Assembly (NCBI GenBank): GCA_025602905.1
Contig: JAHLKI010000003.1
Coordinates: 496,001 to 560,000 of the forward strand
DNA: 64,000 nt
Direction of reading: 5' to 3'
DNA from: Phlyctochytrium arcticum
Lineage: Eukaryota; Chytridiomycota; Chytridiomycetes; Chytridiales; Chytridiaceae
The position numbers were made by a program, and so were the translations under genes. A model generated the notes under the pieces. The model had not been told where the DNA came from. It did no database searches and worked only from the letters and a program-made list of their open reading frames with translations. Each line of letters begins with the position of its first letter. Position 1 is the first letter of the stretch. Below are positions 43,665-54,829 of the stretch, piece by piece.

Positions 43665-44750
43665 TAATTTTTGTCACAAGCACATTACACAAAACACGCC
43701 TGTGTGACAAGGATTCAATTAGTACACCATAAAAATGCTGCACGTTTTTGAGTTTTAAAATTACAGACATGCCGATTGGCGCAATAGATTCCTCTCATCA
43801 AATACTATAATACCATGGACTCAAAATGTAAAATTTCCTTGTTTTTGACGACAGCTTGGTCTACCATTATAATGCAGAAGGTAATTGTCCTTTTGTTTGT
43901 TGAATGAGGAGACTAGGATTGCTCACCATTCCAGATCTCCGAGAGCCCGAGTCAAGTTCCCATTATATTTGTTCCTATAGATTTCGCCTAAGTTCCCCAG
44001 TTCCCTTGGTTCCCTTGTAGGCCCCGGTACATTAGCTTGATATGATCATAGGATAGTTTACTCTCATTATCTTTTACATTGTAGCTTTACATCCTGTGTC
44101 GTTGATTGACAAGGTCTTTCTATCGAATATAAAAGCAGCCAGCCAGGTATCTTTTCCCTGGCATGCGCAACTACAAACTACTTCTTTGCCTATCTGTTGA
44201 GCTCTCTACTCTTCTATACTTTCCTCACTTCGCTATTCTCAAGTTCTTGCTCATTAACCGTTTACAGTTAAAAGTCACAGTGGCCTGGACGGCACTGGCC
44301 TGACTTTTTACCCCAGGCTTCCACGATCGACTCCGACTCCTTTACTTTCGTCTTTACTCTCACACCACAGCAAAAATCCAGCAATACAGACGAGAGCACT
44401 GAAAATTAAGAAAAGCTGAGAATAAGTAATAGTGAAAGGCAAACAATGATATAAAATAATAAAAGAAATAGGCAAGATTGGCATCATATACAGCATATAA
44501 AGCAGTAAACTGGGTCTTCCATTAGTTAGAACCAACAATGAACGGGTGTACTTGTCGTTGTGTTCCATTTTTTCTCCCAGAATCTTGAACAGAATCATTT
44601 TTGGAATCAATCCCTTAACTTGTTTGGTGGTAAGCTTACGCCTATGACTGTCGCCAAACAGGCGCCTGGCACTGGCCGCCGTGCTCTCTGGAACTTCTGT
44701 GCCAAATTTAAATCTTGGCCACAAGATCAGGAGTAACTTCTGCCCAAAAG

Positions 44751-47532
44751 CAGGGTTGACAAAACCCAAGATTTCTTGGAACCAGAGAATGGGTTTAAAA
44801 AAAACCGATTAAAACCCAAATTGCGCAGCGTTCACAGCCATATGTACTTATAGGAGGTGTGGCTATGACAATTACCAATCCGGGACAGATGGCGTACCCG
44901 TTGCATCCACGACTGCTGCTGATCTCGGGCTTGAGAGTTCGAATCCTAGCGAATGAAGTTCAATCTAATAGTTTTTTGATTTTGATTTCCACGTCAAACT
45001 TGATCTTTTGCAAAACATTTTTGTTAGTAGAAAAAATACAAGGAAATTTTCTCGCCATTGGTCCACTTATCCACCCGATGGTAGGATCAGCGATACGATT
45101 TTGCTTTCCATTGGTCATCAACTTTGTTGCATCTGCAGTAAAAACAGCAGTTGTTCAATTCTTGCCCATATAATTCGTCAAGTTGAAGACTTCTGAGTGC
45201 TGATAACATCACCACAAAGATAGCAATGTGAACATATTATGAATGTAACAAACTGAAGCTACGTAGAAAAAAGCTATATGGCTATGCTACTTATATACCA
45301 GCCATTCTCTCAGTTTATCTAGATATCTACTCACTAACCTCATGGTCGGATTCATTCAATTTCATTGGCGTTATCGTCATTCGCCTCCGGCTCGGACTCT
45401 GACAAGTACTGTGAGGCATCAGCCAGCGAAGTACCTGAAACAACGTCGTGGTTTGTCTTGATGTACTGTAAACCAGCTTCTCCACCCGTTCATTAGTAAG
45501 GGAATTCCGCAACTTCGAGTGAATGAAGCCCATGGTCAAAAAGTTGCGCTCAGATGCGGCGCTTGACGTGGCCATGGGGAATAATCTAAGAGCAAGGATT
45601 TGAAGAGCTGGCCAGGAACTCCCATGTACTTGCCAGTATTTAACTACTGATTGGCGCTTCTCGGCAAGCATTCTGTACCGCATAGAGTTTGTTGTCTTGT
45701 CTTCCTGTGCGGCAATCACAAAATCAGAATATTCAAGATCGAGCATTTCGCGGCGCTTGTCATCCACCGTGGTAACATCGTCCACAGGAATATTCAGCAG
45801 GCTCTGCTCGACCATTCTCTTGTAGGCATGATCAAGTGTCGCACCTATGTATTGCGGATCGAGCATGTAAGCAATGCCGTGACCAACCCTGTACATAAAC
45901 TTAAATTGTTGCATGACGATGTTCAAGAGATAGGCAGATTCCGCTGCGTTGATGGTTCCTTTGGGGACCAATGCCTGGTACTGTGCCGGGAGACCCAAGA
46001 AGTCAGGATAAATATCACTGATGGGGCAAGAATCAGATTGATATTTGACTATGAGCTGGTCAACTGGATGAAGCAGAGCCAAACCCTTCTCCAGCTTTGT
46101 CCTAAAGCTGTTGCTTGTAACAATATCTTTGATAATTGTTCGTTGCGCAATATCAGTAGCATTGCCTGACAGAAACCCCCGCTCACAAACAATAATGTTT
46201 AACAGATGCTCTGACCTGAGAACAGTCTCCAGGCATTTCTGCAATGATCCCCATCTGGTTGGTGCTGGTAGGGCAAGCCGGCACAGATTTTCCGGCTTTT
46301 GAAGGAGGGATAACTTGGTCTTAATCGCATGGTGATTGGTGAAGAACTTCACAACTTGCTTCACTTCATTAACAAAACTTTGCAAATGCTCGAAAGGATA
46401 ACCGTCTGGGAAGGTTGGTTCGGTAGATCCTCCTTTCTTGGTCTTGGTGGCGGCAAAGATGTCTTTTGCCAAAACATGTAAGCTGTGTGAAGTGCAGCCC
46501 TGGAAGAAAAGTGAGGGGAATTCAGTTTTCAGAAGCTCCCAATCCTTTTTGTTTGCTGCTGTATTGTCCGTGACAGCTCCGACAATATTGATTTTGTGCT
46601 TTTTGATGATCCGGCTGATATCTTGCGCAATCCATTCACCTGTATGCCCCTGCTGACCTGTGGCAACCGCTTCAAGAAACAATGACTTCTGGGATAGGAG
46701 AGTTGCCATGTAATTCACGTTTGGCTCCTGGTTAATGTTGGACCACGCATCTGATATGAGACATGCGTTCAGCGCATGATTTTGCAAAAAGTTGTCGGAC
46801 TTCGCCCTCACGGTCTCGTAGCAGGTGTCGAGCAGTTTTCCACTGAGCTGCCTTCTGTTCGGGAGGAGATCTTTGTTGGGTCTCAATAGTTTGAGCGCCT
46901 CTTTGAGATGTTGCTCTTCCACCCTCTGGAAAGCATTTCCAGTGATATAATAATGCATCGCAAAGAGCTCCCATTACTCGCTGACTTTTAGAGGCTAGTG
47001 GGCTGGAGGACGGGCCAGAGGTGGACGTTTTGGACTTCTTGGCAAACGGCTCGACCCAAGAAGGCTTCTCGGCCATAGCATTCAGAACAACCTTGAACGG
47101 AGGACACCTCCGCATCATGTGAGCCACAGCATTCTCCGATTTGTGATGGGTGGCAACAGTCTCTTTACAATGTTTGCAAACTATGTACTTCTTGGTGTGT
47201 GGCTCTACATCGTCTGTAAAATTCGCCCAGAATCCGCCCACAGTACGTCCTCTCTTTTGTGGAGCAGCGGGTGTCGTCGGAACATGACTGTTGTCATTGG
47301 GGTCAGTCATGCTTGGTTGGTAGGGTGTCCGAAGTGAGAGTGAATTGATCCCAAAACTTCACAGATCATCCGATCTGGGTCAGTTCAAGATCTGGGATGA
47401 GTCCCGGATGACTCATTAGCTCAATGTCTTATGTAAGGAGATTTAAACCCAAATCTGGTGGAGCCGAAAGACTTGGGTTTTTAAAAAACCCAATAAAACC
47501 CAATGCATTAAAACCCAGACGTGCCACCACTG
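44751..47532 (-). mobile_element. hAT element with 8-bp TSD
   Basis: The duplicated target CCCAAAAG flanks it at 44743-44750 and 47533-47540. The ends are short inverted repeats of hAT type: CAGGGTTGACAAAACCC at 44751 and, on the other strand, CAGTGGTGGCACGTCTGGGT at 47532. Several extra AAAACCC/GGGTTTT words sit just inside both ends. It contains one transposase gene and lies in the RecQ gene of copy B. Confidence 0.93.
45327..47310 (-). CDS. hAT transposase with BED finger (one frameshift)
   Basis: Starts ATG at 47310. A BED-type finger is at residues 25-70 (GGFWANFTD; VCKHCKETVATHH; H near RRCPP). A frame change near 46940 joins this part to the 543-codon frame ending at 45327. That frame has the DUF659-like region with ISDAWSN (Asp, about residue 70 of the frame) and AVTDNTAANKK (Asp, about 131). 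It then has the Trp motif PTRWGS and the C-terminal dimerisation domain WPALQILALRLFPMATSSAA followed by SERNF (Glu, about 470). All three catalytic residues are present. Apart from the frameshift, which could be an indel or a small intron, the gene looks sound. Role: cut-and-paste with 8-bp duplications. Confidence 0.88.
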
Positions 47533-48240
47533 CCCAAAAGTCGCCATCCTTAGCCAAAAAATCTACAATACTCCAAATGTCAACCATTGCCCTTTCCGCA
47601 TTGACCAAACAAGTTTGAGATGCATCTTTTGTGCATATGTCGCATGGCTGGACTTCTTCGTCAGGATGTATAGTCTTGGAAGAGATCGAGAGGCACCATC
47701 GTGCATTCACTGCCGTATTAGCGCCTGGGAAAGAAGCCAGATCGTGCCAAACACGGCGACAAATGTGCGGGTCGAGCGTGTAGACAAGTGCAGCCTTCAA
47801 ACCCAGACGCTTCTCGTTCAGTTTGGCTTTCCATAGGGCGCTCTGACGCGCCTCGCTCCGATACCCTTGCCTAATGATATAGTCCGCTTGTGTCAAGGAA
47901 CCGCTCTCCTAAATGAAAATGACAAATCATCTGGCAAGGTCATTGTTGCGGCCGGCGCAACCGCTCTCCTGCAGAAGGTCCATCATTGAACATGGCAATT
48001 CCGCCTCAATGACAAAACGAACGTCGCTCTTGTTGATACCGACTGCGAAAGCCGACATTGCAATCATGATCAATACTTCTCCTTGCTTCCGAAGGTCGGC
48101 GGCCTCCTCTTTTTCTTTGCTTCTCACTTTTCCATGGTAAATGCCCACAGATAGAGATGTCATCTCCAGAGCAGTTGCTAGTGTTATGCAGTCCTCGGCG
48201 CTTGCACAATAGAAATTCTGCATTTGTCAGTGTAATCGTA

Positions 48241-49836
48241 CAGTGACTTCCAAAAACGTTCCAATGTTTTCAATATTTTTTGAAACACATACTTTTTGCC
48301 TATGGAAGTACGGATTTGGGGGGTCTCCATTAATGAAAGAATGATCAACAGTATCCAGGGTACATCTTTCATTATGAGAGTGGAGGGATATATAGCATGT
48401 AGCCCTCAGAATTATTTTTTATACCTCTGGCATGCATTGGAACGTTTTTGCTGCGCAGCATGGATGTACCCCCCCCAAGTGGATTGTTACAATGGTAACA
48501 GGTACTATGGCAACAGCTGTGGCTTTTTTCTGATCCCCTGGGTATAAAAGACTGGCCCAGCACCAATTTCTCCTTCATTATTTGTCATGCGTCCACGTTC
48601 ACCAGACACCAAAAACAACATCCTCTCCCAGCTCTCTGCTGGACGTTCCACCCGACAGATTGCTTCAGCACTGGGTGTAGGTCAAGGCACGGTCTCCAGA
48701 GTCCGGTCAGCACTACTTCCGGATGCTCCATTGCCATCTCCCGGTCGACCCAAGCTTCTTTCACAACAAAATGTGTCTCGGGCAGTTTCCATGGTTACCT
48801 CTGGTGAAGCTGAAACTGCACCTGCTGTTGCTCGTGCTTTACAAGACGTTACCAACAAAGTTGTTTCCCCCTCTACAGTGCGTCGGGAACTGAAACGGGT
48901 TGGTTTGAAGGCTGCTGTCAAGCAAAAGAAGCCTTTACTCTTACCACGTCATCGCAAGGCTCGTATGGATTGGGCTTTGGCACATAAGGATTGGACTTTG
49001 GAGGACTGGAAACGGGTTGTGTGGACTGACGAAACCAAGATCAATCGTCTGGGGTCAGACGGACGCAAGTGGGTGTGGAAGAAGCCAGGGGAGGGCCTGT
49101 CTGATAGGTCTGTGCAAGGAACATTGAAATTTGGTGGGGGGTCTCTGATGATGTGGGGCTGTATGTTCTGGCAGGGGCCGGGATATGCCGCAAAGATCGA
49201 CGGCCGAATGGATGCCGAACTCTACTGTCAAATTCTGGAGGACGACTTTCAAGCTAGCCTTCGGTATTACAAGTTACGGCCAAGGAGCGTTATTTTTCAA
49301 CAAGACAATGATCCCAAACATACAAGTCGTTTGGCCAGAAAGTGGTTTGAGGACCACGGTTTGAAGGTGATGGAATGGCCGGCTCAAAGTGCGGATCTGA
49401 ATCCTATTGAACACCTATGGTCACATCTGAAAAAACAGCTGGCACGTTACCCCTCACCTCCTGCATCTATTCACGAACTCTGGGAACGTGTTCAGGAAGA
49501 ATGGGACCACATTCCTGCCTGCGTCTGTCAAAACTTGATTGAAAGTATGCCCCGACGCGTGGAGGCAGTTCTTAAGGCCAAAGGAGGGCACACAAAGAAC
49601 TGAATCCTAATTTTTTGTGGTATGCATCAAAAACGTTCCAATGATTTTTTTTTTTCGAATGCTAATTCCAAGGCCCAGGTTGGCTGTTGACCTTTACTGT
49701 ATTAGATAAACAACTTCGGCTTATATATAAAATCACTTTTGCATTATCCTTCATCCTGTATTTTGTAAGTTTTCGTTGTCAAATTTCATAGTCTTTGAAA
49801 AAGATCCAAACATTGGAACGTTTTTGGAAGTCACTG
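48241..49836 (+). mobile_element. Tc1/mariner element, copy 2
   Basis: Flanked by TA at 48239-48240 and 49837-49838. It has perfect 29-bp terminal inverted repeats beginning CAGTGACTTCCAAAAACGTT and is 1,596 bp long. Each end also has an inner, inverted copy of the AAAAACGTTCCAATG word. Removing it with one TA joins the RecQ reading frame (LIRKYDYTDK). Opposite orientation to copy 1. Confidence 0.97.
48587..49603 (+). CDS. Tc1-type transposase, copy 2
   Basis: Full-length 338-residue transposase with paired HTH, a GRP linker and the DD34E triad (Asp148, Asp240, Glu275), as in copy 1. About eight residues differ between the copies (for example residues 2 and 4, and the last residues TKN against AKY). 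This copy has both TIRs and TSD intact, so it is the best candidate in the window for an autonomous element. The upstream 250 bp contains a TATA-like GGTATAAAAG about 45 bp before the ATG. Confidence 0.97.
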   Translation: MRPRSPDTKNNILSQLSAGRSTRQIASALGVGQGTVSRVRSALLPDAPLPSPGRPKLLSQQNVSRAVSMVTSGEAETAPAVARALQDVTNKVVSPSTVRRELKRVGLKAAVKQKKPLLLPRHRKARMDWALAHKDWTLEDWKRVVWTDETKINRLGSDGRKWVWKKPGEGLSDRSVQGTLKFGGGSLMMWGCMFWQGPGYAAKIDGRMDAELYCQILEDDFQASLRYYKLRPRSVIFQQDNDPKHTSRLARKWFEDHGLKVMEWPAQSADLNPIEHLWSHLKKQLARYPSPPASIHELWERVQEEWDHIPACVCQNLIESMPRRVEAVLKAKGGHTKN

Positions 49837-49981
49837 TATTTTCTGATTAGCTCGTCAATCTGTTCAGCCGTTTGAGTCTTCCCACGCCACTTTTTTTCGA
49901 CAAAGAACTGCAAGTTTGGACGGTGAAGCTGTTGGCTGAAAAAGATGGCAGGGTCGACCATGCCTAACTTTGCGCAAATGT

Positions 49982-52900
49982 CCCAGCACACAACTGCCTT
50001 TTTCACTGAAATGGATTACACAGCCACCTGACCTACCGGATCTTTTCCCTGCACGTTTTTCTGGAGGCAAGTCTATTATTAGAAACCTCCCAGACAAGCA
50101 GCCAAATATGACTGGTATCCTTCTATATTGATTAAAGTTTATGTTGTAGCAGCCAGGGACCCAAAACAATACCAAAAGTGTAGAGTTTTGAGGCATTTTG
50201 GGATAGCAAATAGGAGGCCCCCAGCCTCTGAACGGTTGTAGAAAAAATGTGTCCCGGTGGAATTGGCTGAAAATGATGTATATTGTTCTCTTATATGTGT
50301 TATAGGATATGTGATGAGCTCAAGGCTGTGAGTGGGGTGGATATGGTGCTTGACAGTGATTTCATTCTGGGCTTATATCAGTGACATGAAAATGTGCTGA
50401 AGAGTACAATGAACACTAACCATAATTCTTCAGTAATCTCCACGTCTTCTTCTTCTTCTCTAACGAAATCCTTTTCGTCGAATGGAATGGTCAGGTTGTG
50501 CATCCACCATATAAAGTTTTGCTCAACAATATGTTGTTGGAGATGAGAACAAATGCCCCCATCCAGAACGGAACATTTGGCATGCGGGTGTGCCGAGCCG
50601 GCCATTGGGTTCTCGAACACTGACTCTTTTGTAAAAAATTCATTCTTCTTCCTATTTGCGGTCTTGCCTTTGTTTAGGATATCTTCTAATGGGACCCGCT
50701 TCTCTTCAATGGCGGAAAAGCTGCTGATATCTGTGCCAAGGTTGAGGGAAACCTTTTTATCACCCCACAATGCAAGTGGGAGAAGTCTTTCGCAAAACGT
50801 GACAATGATGGTGGGTGCTGGATTCATGAATGTGGCAATCTTGGTGTTAGCCCTCTTCCGCTTTTTTCCCACAAACGCGGACTCTGAATCACTTTGCTCA
50901 GGGGCAACCTTGTACCGGACCTGATATCCGCGGACCTTTTTCTTGGAAGCGGAATGGGAGAATATCATCTCGCCATGGATATATATATTGTCGGAGTTAA
51001 CCACCAGCTTTTCGAACATGCTGAGGAGAGCAGCGAACATGATTGTGAGGTGGCGGTCGTAATACAAGTCTCGAGGAGTCAGCACTTGCCGGGACGAGTG
51101 GATTCTGAATCTGCCTTGTAGATGGGCGCCAGGTGTCCGCCGCTTCCTGTCTATTGCTTGGCAACTTGAGCCAAAAAGGACCTGGCGCTAATGTTTCGGT
51201 TGGCGGAGAGAATGAGGGTTTTAAGAGTTGCAGCCGATTCAGAGTCGTGGGGTCTGATGGAAGCTCGGAGCAATGAGTAAAACACTTCCAGCTCGGAGCA
51301 ATGAGTGAAACACTTCCAAGTCTTCCGAACTTGCCAACGGAAGCTTGCTTTGGAACGCCCTCAACAAGTCCGGATTGCCACGAGACTCGATGTCTTGGAT
51401 TACCGAGAGTATGTGAACTACAATTGTGACGTAGTTCTTTTTCCGGTATCGAATGAATACGGGCAACAGGCGCTGCATGACTTCTTTGTAGAGAGAGACA
51501 TTGCCAGCGGCCATGGCTGTTGCCGCATCCAAATCTAGCGGCAACTCTTCATCAAACAGCCGAACAAGCGACTGGGTGGCAACCTGTTGAAAGGGGGGTA
51601 ATTCCTTTTGGCAGTTCTTCACTAGCGCTATGATTGCCACTCTGTTCCTCTTCCAGGCCAAGAAAGCCATCGTCAGCAGCATCATTCGCCGCACGGGCCG
51701 GAGCTTGACCAATTGAACGGCAAACCCTGGAAATGCTGCAGACCAGATGGGCATAAAAATAGCAAAGTTATGTTCGATTAATGCTGTGAAACAAAACAGG
51801 TCAGTTAATAAAGTTCATGTCAGAGCAAAACACAAACTCACTCACCCTGCTGCGCATTGAGAGCGATATGCATTCCATCCGGCCAAGGAAAGAGCAGATC
51901 CTTCAGCCATTTGTGGTCTTGGGTCATTGGTGTACGACTTTGGGCCCACAAGAATTTCATGACATTTTGCCAAACATAAAAGTCTCCAACTATCCAGACA
52001 ACTCCGTCCTTGTAATGCTTTACAAACTTGCTGACGTCAACCATTAGAACTTTGAGGTCTTCAGCGGATTTCATCCGGTTGGGAACCGCGCCAAAAATGT
52101 GGAATTGTTTGAGTTCGGCGGCGGTAGTCGACATGTCAAATCTATATAATGATCGGAACTTTGGGTTGCTGACAAGTCGGTCTCCGTACGATATGGACGC
52201 GATGGTAGCATTCATTTCATTTTGGTGGAATATCGGTGCCACGTACATCTTTTTCTTTGCATCGGAATTGAGAGCCGCCCAGTCGACATACGGTCTGGCC
52301 AGGAATGGCATCGGCAGCGCTTGCTGCACAATCCGATCATTCTCATCCCGGAATGATTCCCCTTTCGGGTAGAACTTCACGGCCAGGTTGGCTTGCGTGT
52401 GGCAAGTGGAGAATTTTCCAGAGTTGGCGGAACCAGGGGTTCCGTGTATAGAAACACGGTTGAAGTCATCCATTCTGATGACAGGGACCACTGTCCCGCT
52501 ACCCATCTCCCGTGTCAGTTCCTCGTACGCGTTTTCATTGACCATCTTCATTTTTTCCTTAGCGACATCCGGACTGTAGGTTAGGTTGAAGGATGACAGA
52601 ACCCTGCGACTGCTATCCGAAATCCCTAACGTTGTCGACAACACCGCATCTTTCATAAAGTTGATGCTCGGATTAGGAAAGGCTGCCTTTTGAATTGTGA
52701 GGGAAGCAATCATTCTTCTTTGCCTTTCCGAGAGCGTTAATTTCCAGTCATTGGCTCAGAATAAGGATTAGAGTGAGATTTTCTGATAGATGAAGGATCC
52801 CACAATACCTGAAAGATGCAAATCAACTGCTGTCTTTGTAGCAAGTTGGTCGCAGGTATCGAGGTGTTCGATAAAACCCTCTAAGTCTGTTGAAAAGGGC

Positions 52901-53910
52901 ATTTTCCCCTCAAACTCGGAATCTGCAAGCTTCTGAACACCGCTGTTGAAATGGAGTTGATCCACAAGTTCAACTGGGAGAGAAGAAGAACATGTGGTTT
53001 GCGTGGAAGTCGATTGGAAGGTCTTGTTGATAGCAATGGCACCGGTAGCTGCTGGTATACTGTTGGTAACAGATTCCATCATAATAAACGGGCCCACTCA
53101 CATTCTAGATTTAACTCGACATTTACTTGATCTTGGCGGCCGACATCTGAAATAATCTCTGCGTCGGCAAACGGATTTCGAGGTTGTTCTTGGGTGGATC
53201 TGAGAAGTGGGTGCGGATGATTTCGATCCAGAAAAACCCAGCAAGTCTTGCATAGCGAGGCCTTCTCGTGGCCAGCATCAGTGTTAAAGTGAAATTTGAT
53301 GCCCTCGGCTTGGATATGACTGAGTAGGGCTAGATCGCGATGATAGAATTGTGGACTGCTCTTGGTCCTACACTTGATACACCCAGGGGCGAAGGCATCC
53401 GTTTGTTTACAATCGGGAGTTTTTGATTTGCGTGATGATGCAGCACCGTTGGGTGAGACAAATCTGCCTCCACGTCGTAGCGGCGACTGATTTTTGGGGG
53501 GGCTACCTGCCATGATTGCTCGAATGTGTCCCGGTGAATATGCTTGAAAATTGAAAGAGAGCGAGGTTAGGTGGTAGTTGGGAGGATCTGAGTATTCTCG
53601 TCACCTCACTGTGCAGTGCAACCAAGTTACAGGTCCTGGAAGGGGGGGTCATCTAAAATGGCAATTGCGGTCGAAAAAGTGCACACAACTGATGTCATGG
53701 CTACAGTTTCCCGCCCGAATTGTCACATCTCTAAACTAGCATACTCATACTTGAACTTCGAGAGGTTTAAGCGCAACTTTACTACATTTTTTGGCCACTG
53801 ACAGGTCCATATTGATTTCGCAAGTTGGGTTGGCGGAGCGCGTCAAAACTCTGATTACCTCAGCGAGGCTGGTATATTCATTTCGGTGAAAAAGGCAGAT
53901 GTGTGCTGGG
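49982..53910 (-). mobile_element. DUF6589-like transposon, 8-bp TSD, TIRs
   Basis: The target GCAAATGT is duplicated at 49974-49981 and 53911-53918. Ends are inverted repeats of about 34 bp with a few mismatches: CCCAGCACACAACTGCCTTT at 49982 and, on the other strand, CCCAGCACACATCTGCCTTT at 53910, continuing through TTCAC-GAAATG. Length 3,929 bp. It carries one multi-exon gene on the minus strand and interrupts the RecQ gene of copy B. Confidence 0.88.
50378..53513 (-). CDS. DUF6589-like putative transposase, multi-exon
   Basis: Starts ATG at 53513 (MAGSPPKNQSPLRRGGRFVS). A cysteine/His region follows (CIKCRTKSSPQFYHRDLALL; ASLCKTCWVFLD). An intron lies near 53060-53103, then SSLPVELVDQLHFNSG. 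The main exon (52713-51838) has VVPVIRMDDFNRVSIHGTPG (candidate first Asp), AALNSDAKKKMYVAPIFHQN, and VWIVGDFYVWQNVMKFLW (candidate second Asp), followed by LFPWPDGMHIALNAQQGEL. That GD...P-PDG-HI-LN pattern is what I associate with DUF6589-type fungal proteins. The next exon (51754-51239) contains RYRKKNYVTIVVHIL. The last (51085-50378) has basic and acidic stretches and a Cys/His patch (HPHAKCSVLDGGICSHLQQH). The clean TIR/TSD frame argues that this is the element's transposase. Exon limits and catalytic residues are provisional. Confidence 0.6.
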
Positions 53911-54829
53911 GCAAATGTCATTCAACTTTGGCCGGGTAACTGTAGCTGTCAGAACGAGTGTGGGTATACTTGTGGAACCATGCATTCTCATGGGCGAATT
54001 CGAGCTCTTCATTTGCTGGATGTGGTCGTAGTCTCCAAAATCGTCCCATTGATCAGACAAGTGGACTTCATTGATGACCATTTGAACTTTCTTATACGCG
54101 CTGCGCTGAATATGCAGTAACATATTTCGGAAAGAAGGCAAACCCAGCCTTTCTGGCGTCACAAGAAGAATCTGCAGATATCCCCTCTTCAAATCCTCCC
54201 GAATTGCATTGAATGCCGACCATTTTGTGGACCCTGTGATCTGCGCGGTTGGTATATGGATTTCAAGCAATGAACTGTACTGATCTTGGATCAAACTCAA
54301 CGTCGGTAGTATCACAATGGTAAGAGAGCGTTCGCTTTGTACAATCGATGGCACGGTGAAGCAGATGCTTTTGCCACGACCGGTTCATGCTACATATGCA
54401 GTGTCCATGTTGCTCAGGAATGACTTACAAACATCCAACTGTGAATCCCGAAAGGAGTCATAGCCATAAAGAGTTTTCATGGCAAACACGCAACCTTTAT
54501 CCGGGTCCACATGACGGATGGTGCCCAACAGATTCGACACTAATTCTGCGACCAATATGTTGCTGCCCTCAACCCTGGCGGTGTACACGGCCATGCAACA
54601 AACATTGCACAGTCCATCTATGCTTTGCGGCATGATCTGGCACCCGACACACTTCAGACATGTCTGCCAGTTCTTGACTTTTGACGACCAAGAAGGCATG
54701 TATACGGGTTCGGGAACGTGCTCCCCATATGACTGGTATGGCGCATTCCAATCGAACAGTCTAGATTCCCACGTGGCTTCCGCAATTGTTTCCTTGCAAA
54801 TGTGGTTTCGTTCCTGAATACTGTATCTT

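Larger units (their letters stand above)
44308..54810 (-). pseudogene. RecQ-family helicase, copy B, split by three insertions
   Basis: Part 1 (54810-53911): a cysteine-rich lead-in (CLKCVGCQIMPQS-DGLCNVC), the Q-like box YGYDSFRDSQLDVCKSFLS, Walker A TGRGKS (TGA just before it near 54390), LPTLSLIQDQ, LLVTPERL, NEVH (usually DEAH) and VLTATVTRPK. Part 2 (49973-49839): AKLGMVDPAIFFSQQLHRPN. Part 3 (48238-47541): CASAEDCITLATALEMTSLS, motif V, then motif VI QESGCAGRNND (usually QESGRAGRD) and the zinc-binding tail WCL...CDIC. Part 4 (44742-44308): the C-terminal domain, LTTKQVKGLIPKMILF. Removing each insertion and one TSD copy restores continuous coding at each joint. RecQ helicases unwind DNA at forks and telomeres. 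Mutated DEAH and motif VI, plus stops, mark it as dead. Confidence 0.82.

Noticed and set aside
44880..44965. tRNA-like T-arm (GTTCGAATCC) inside the hAT element
   Set aside because: The T-stem does not pair (AGAG against CCTA), no A box fits, and no acceptor stem can be built.
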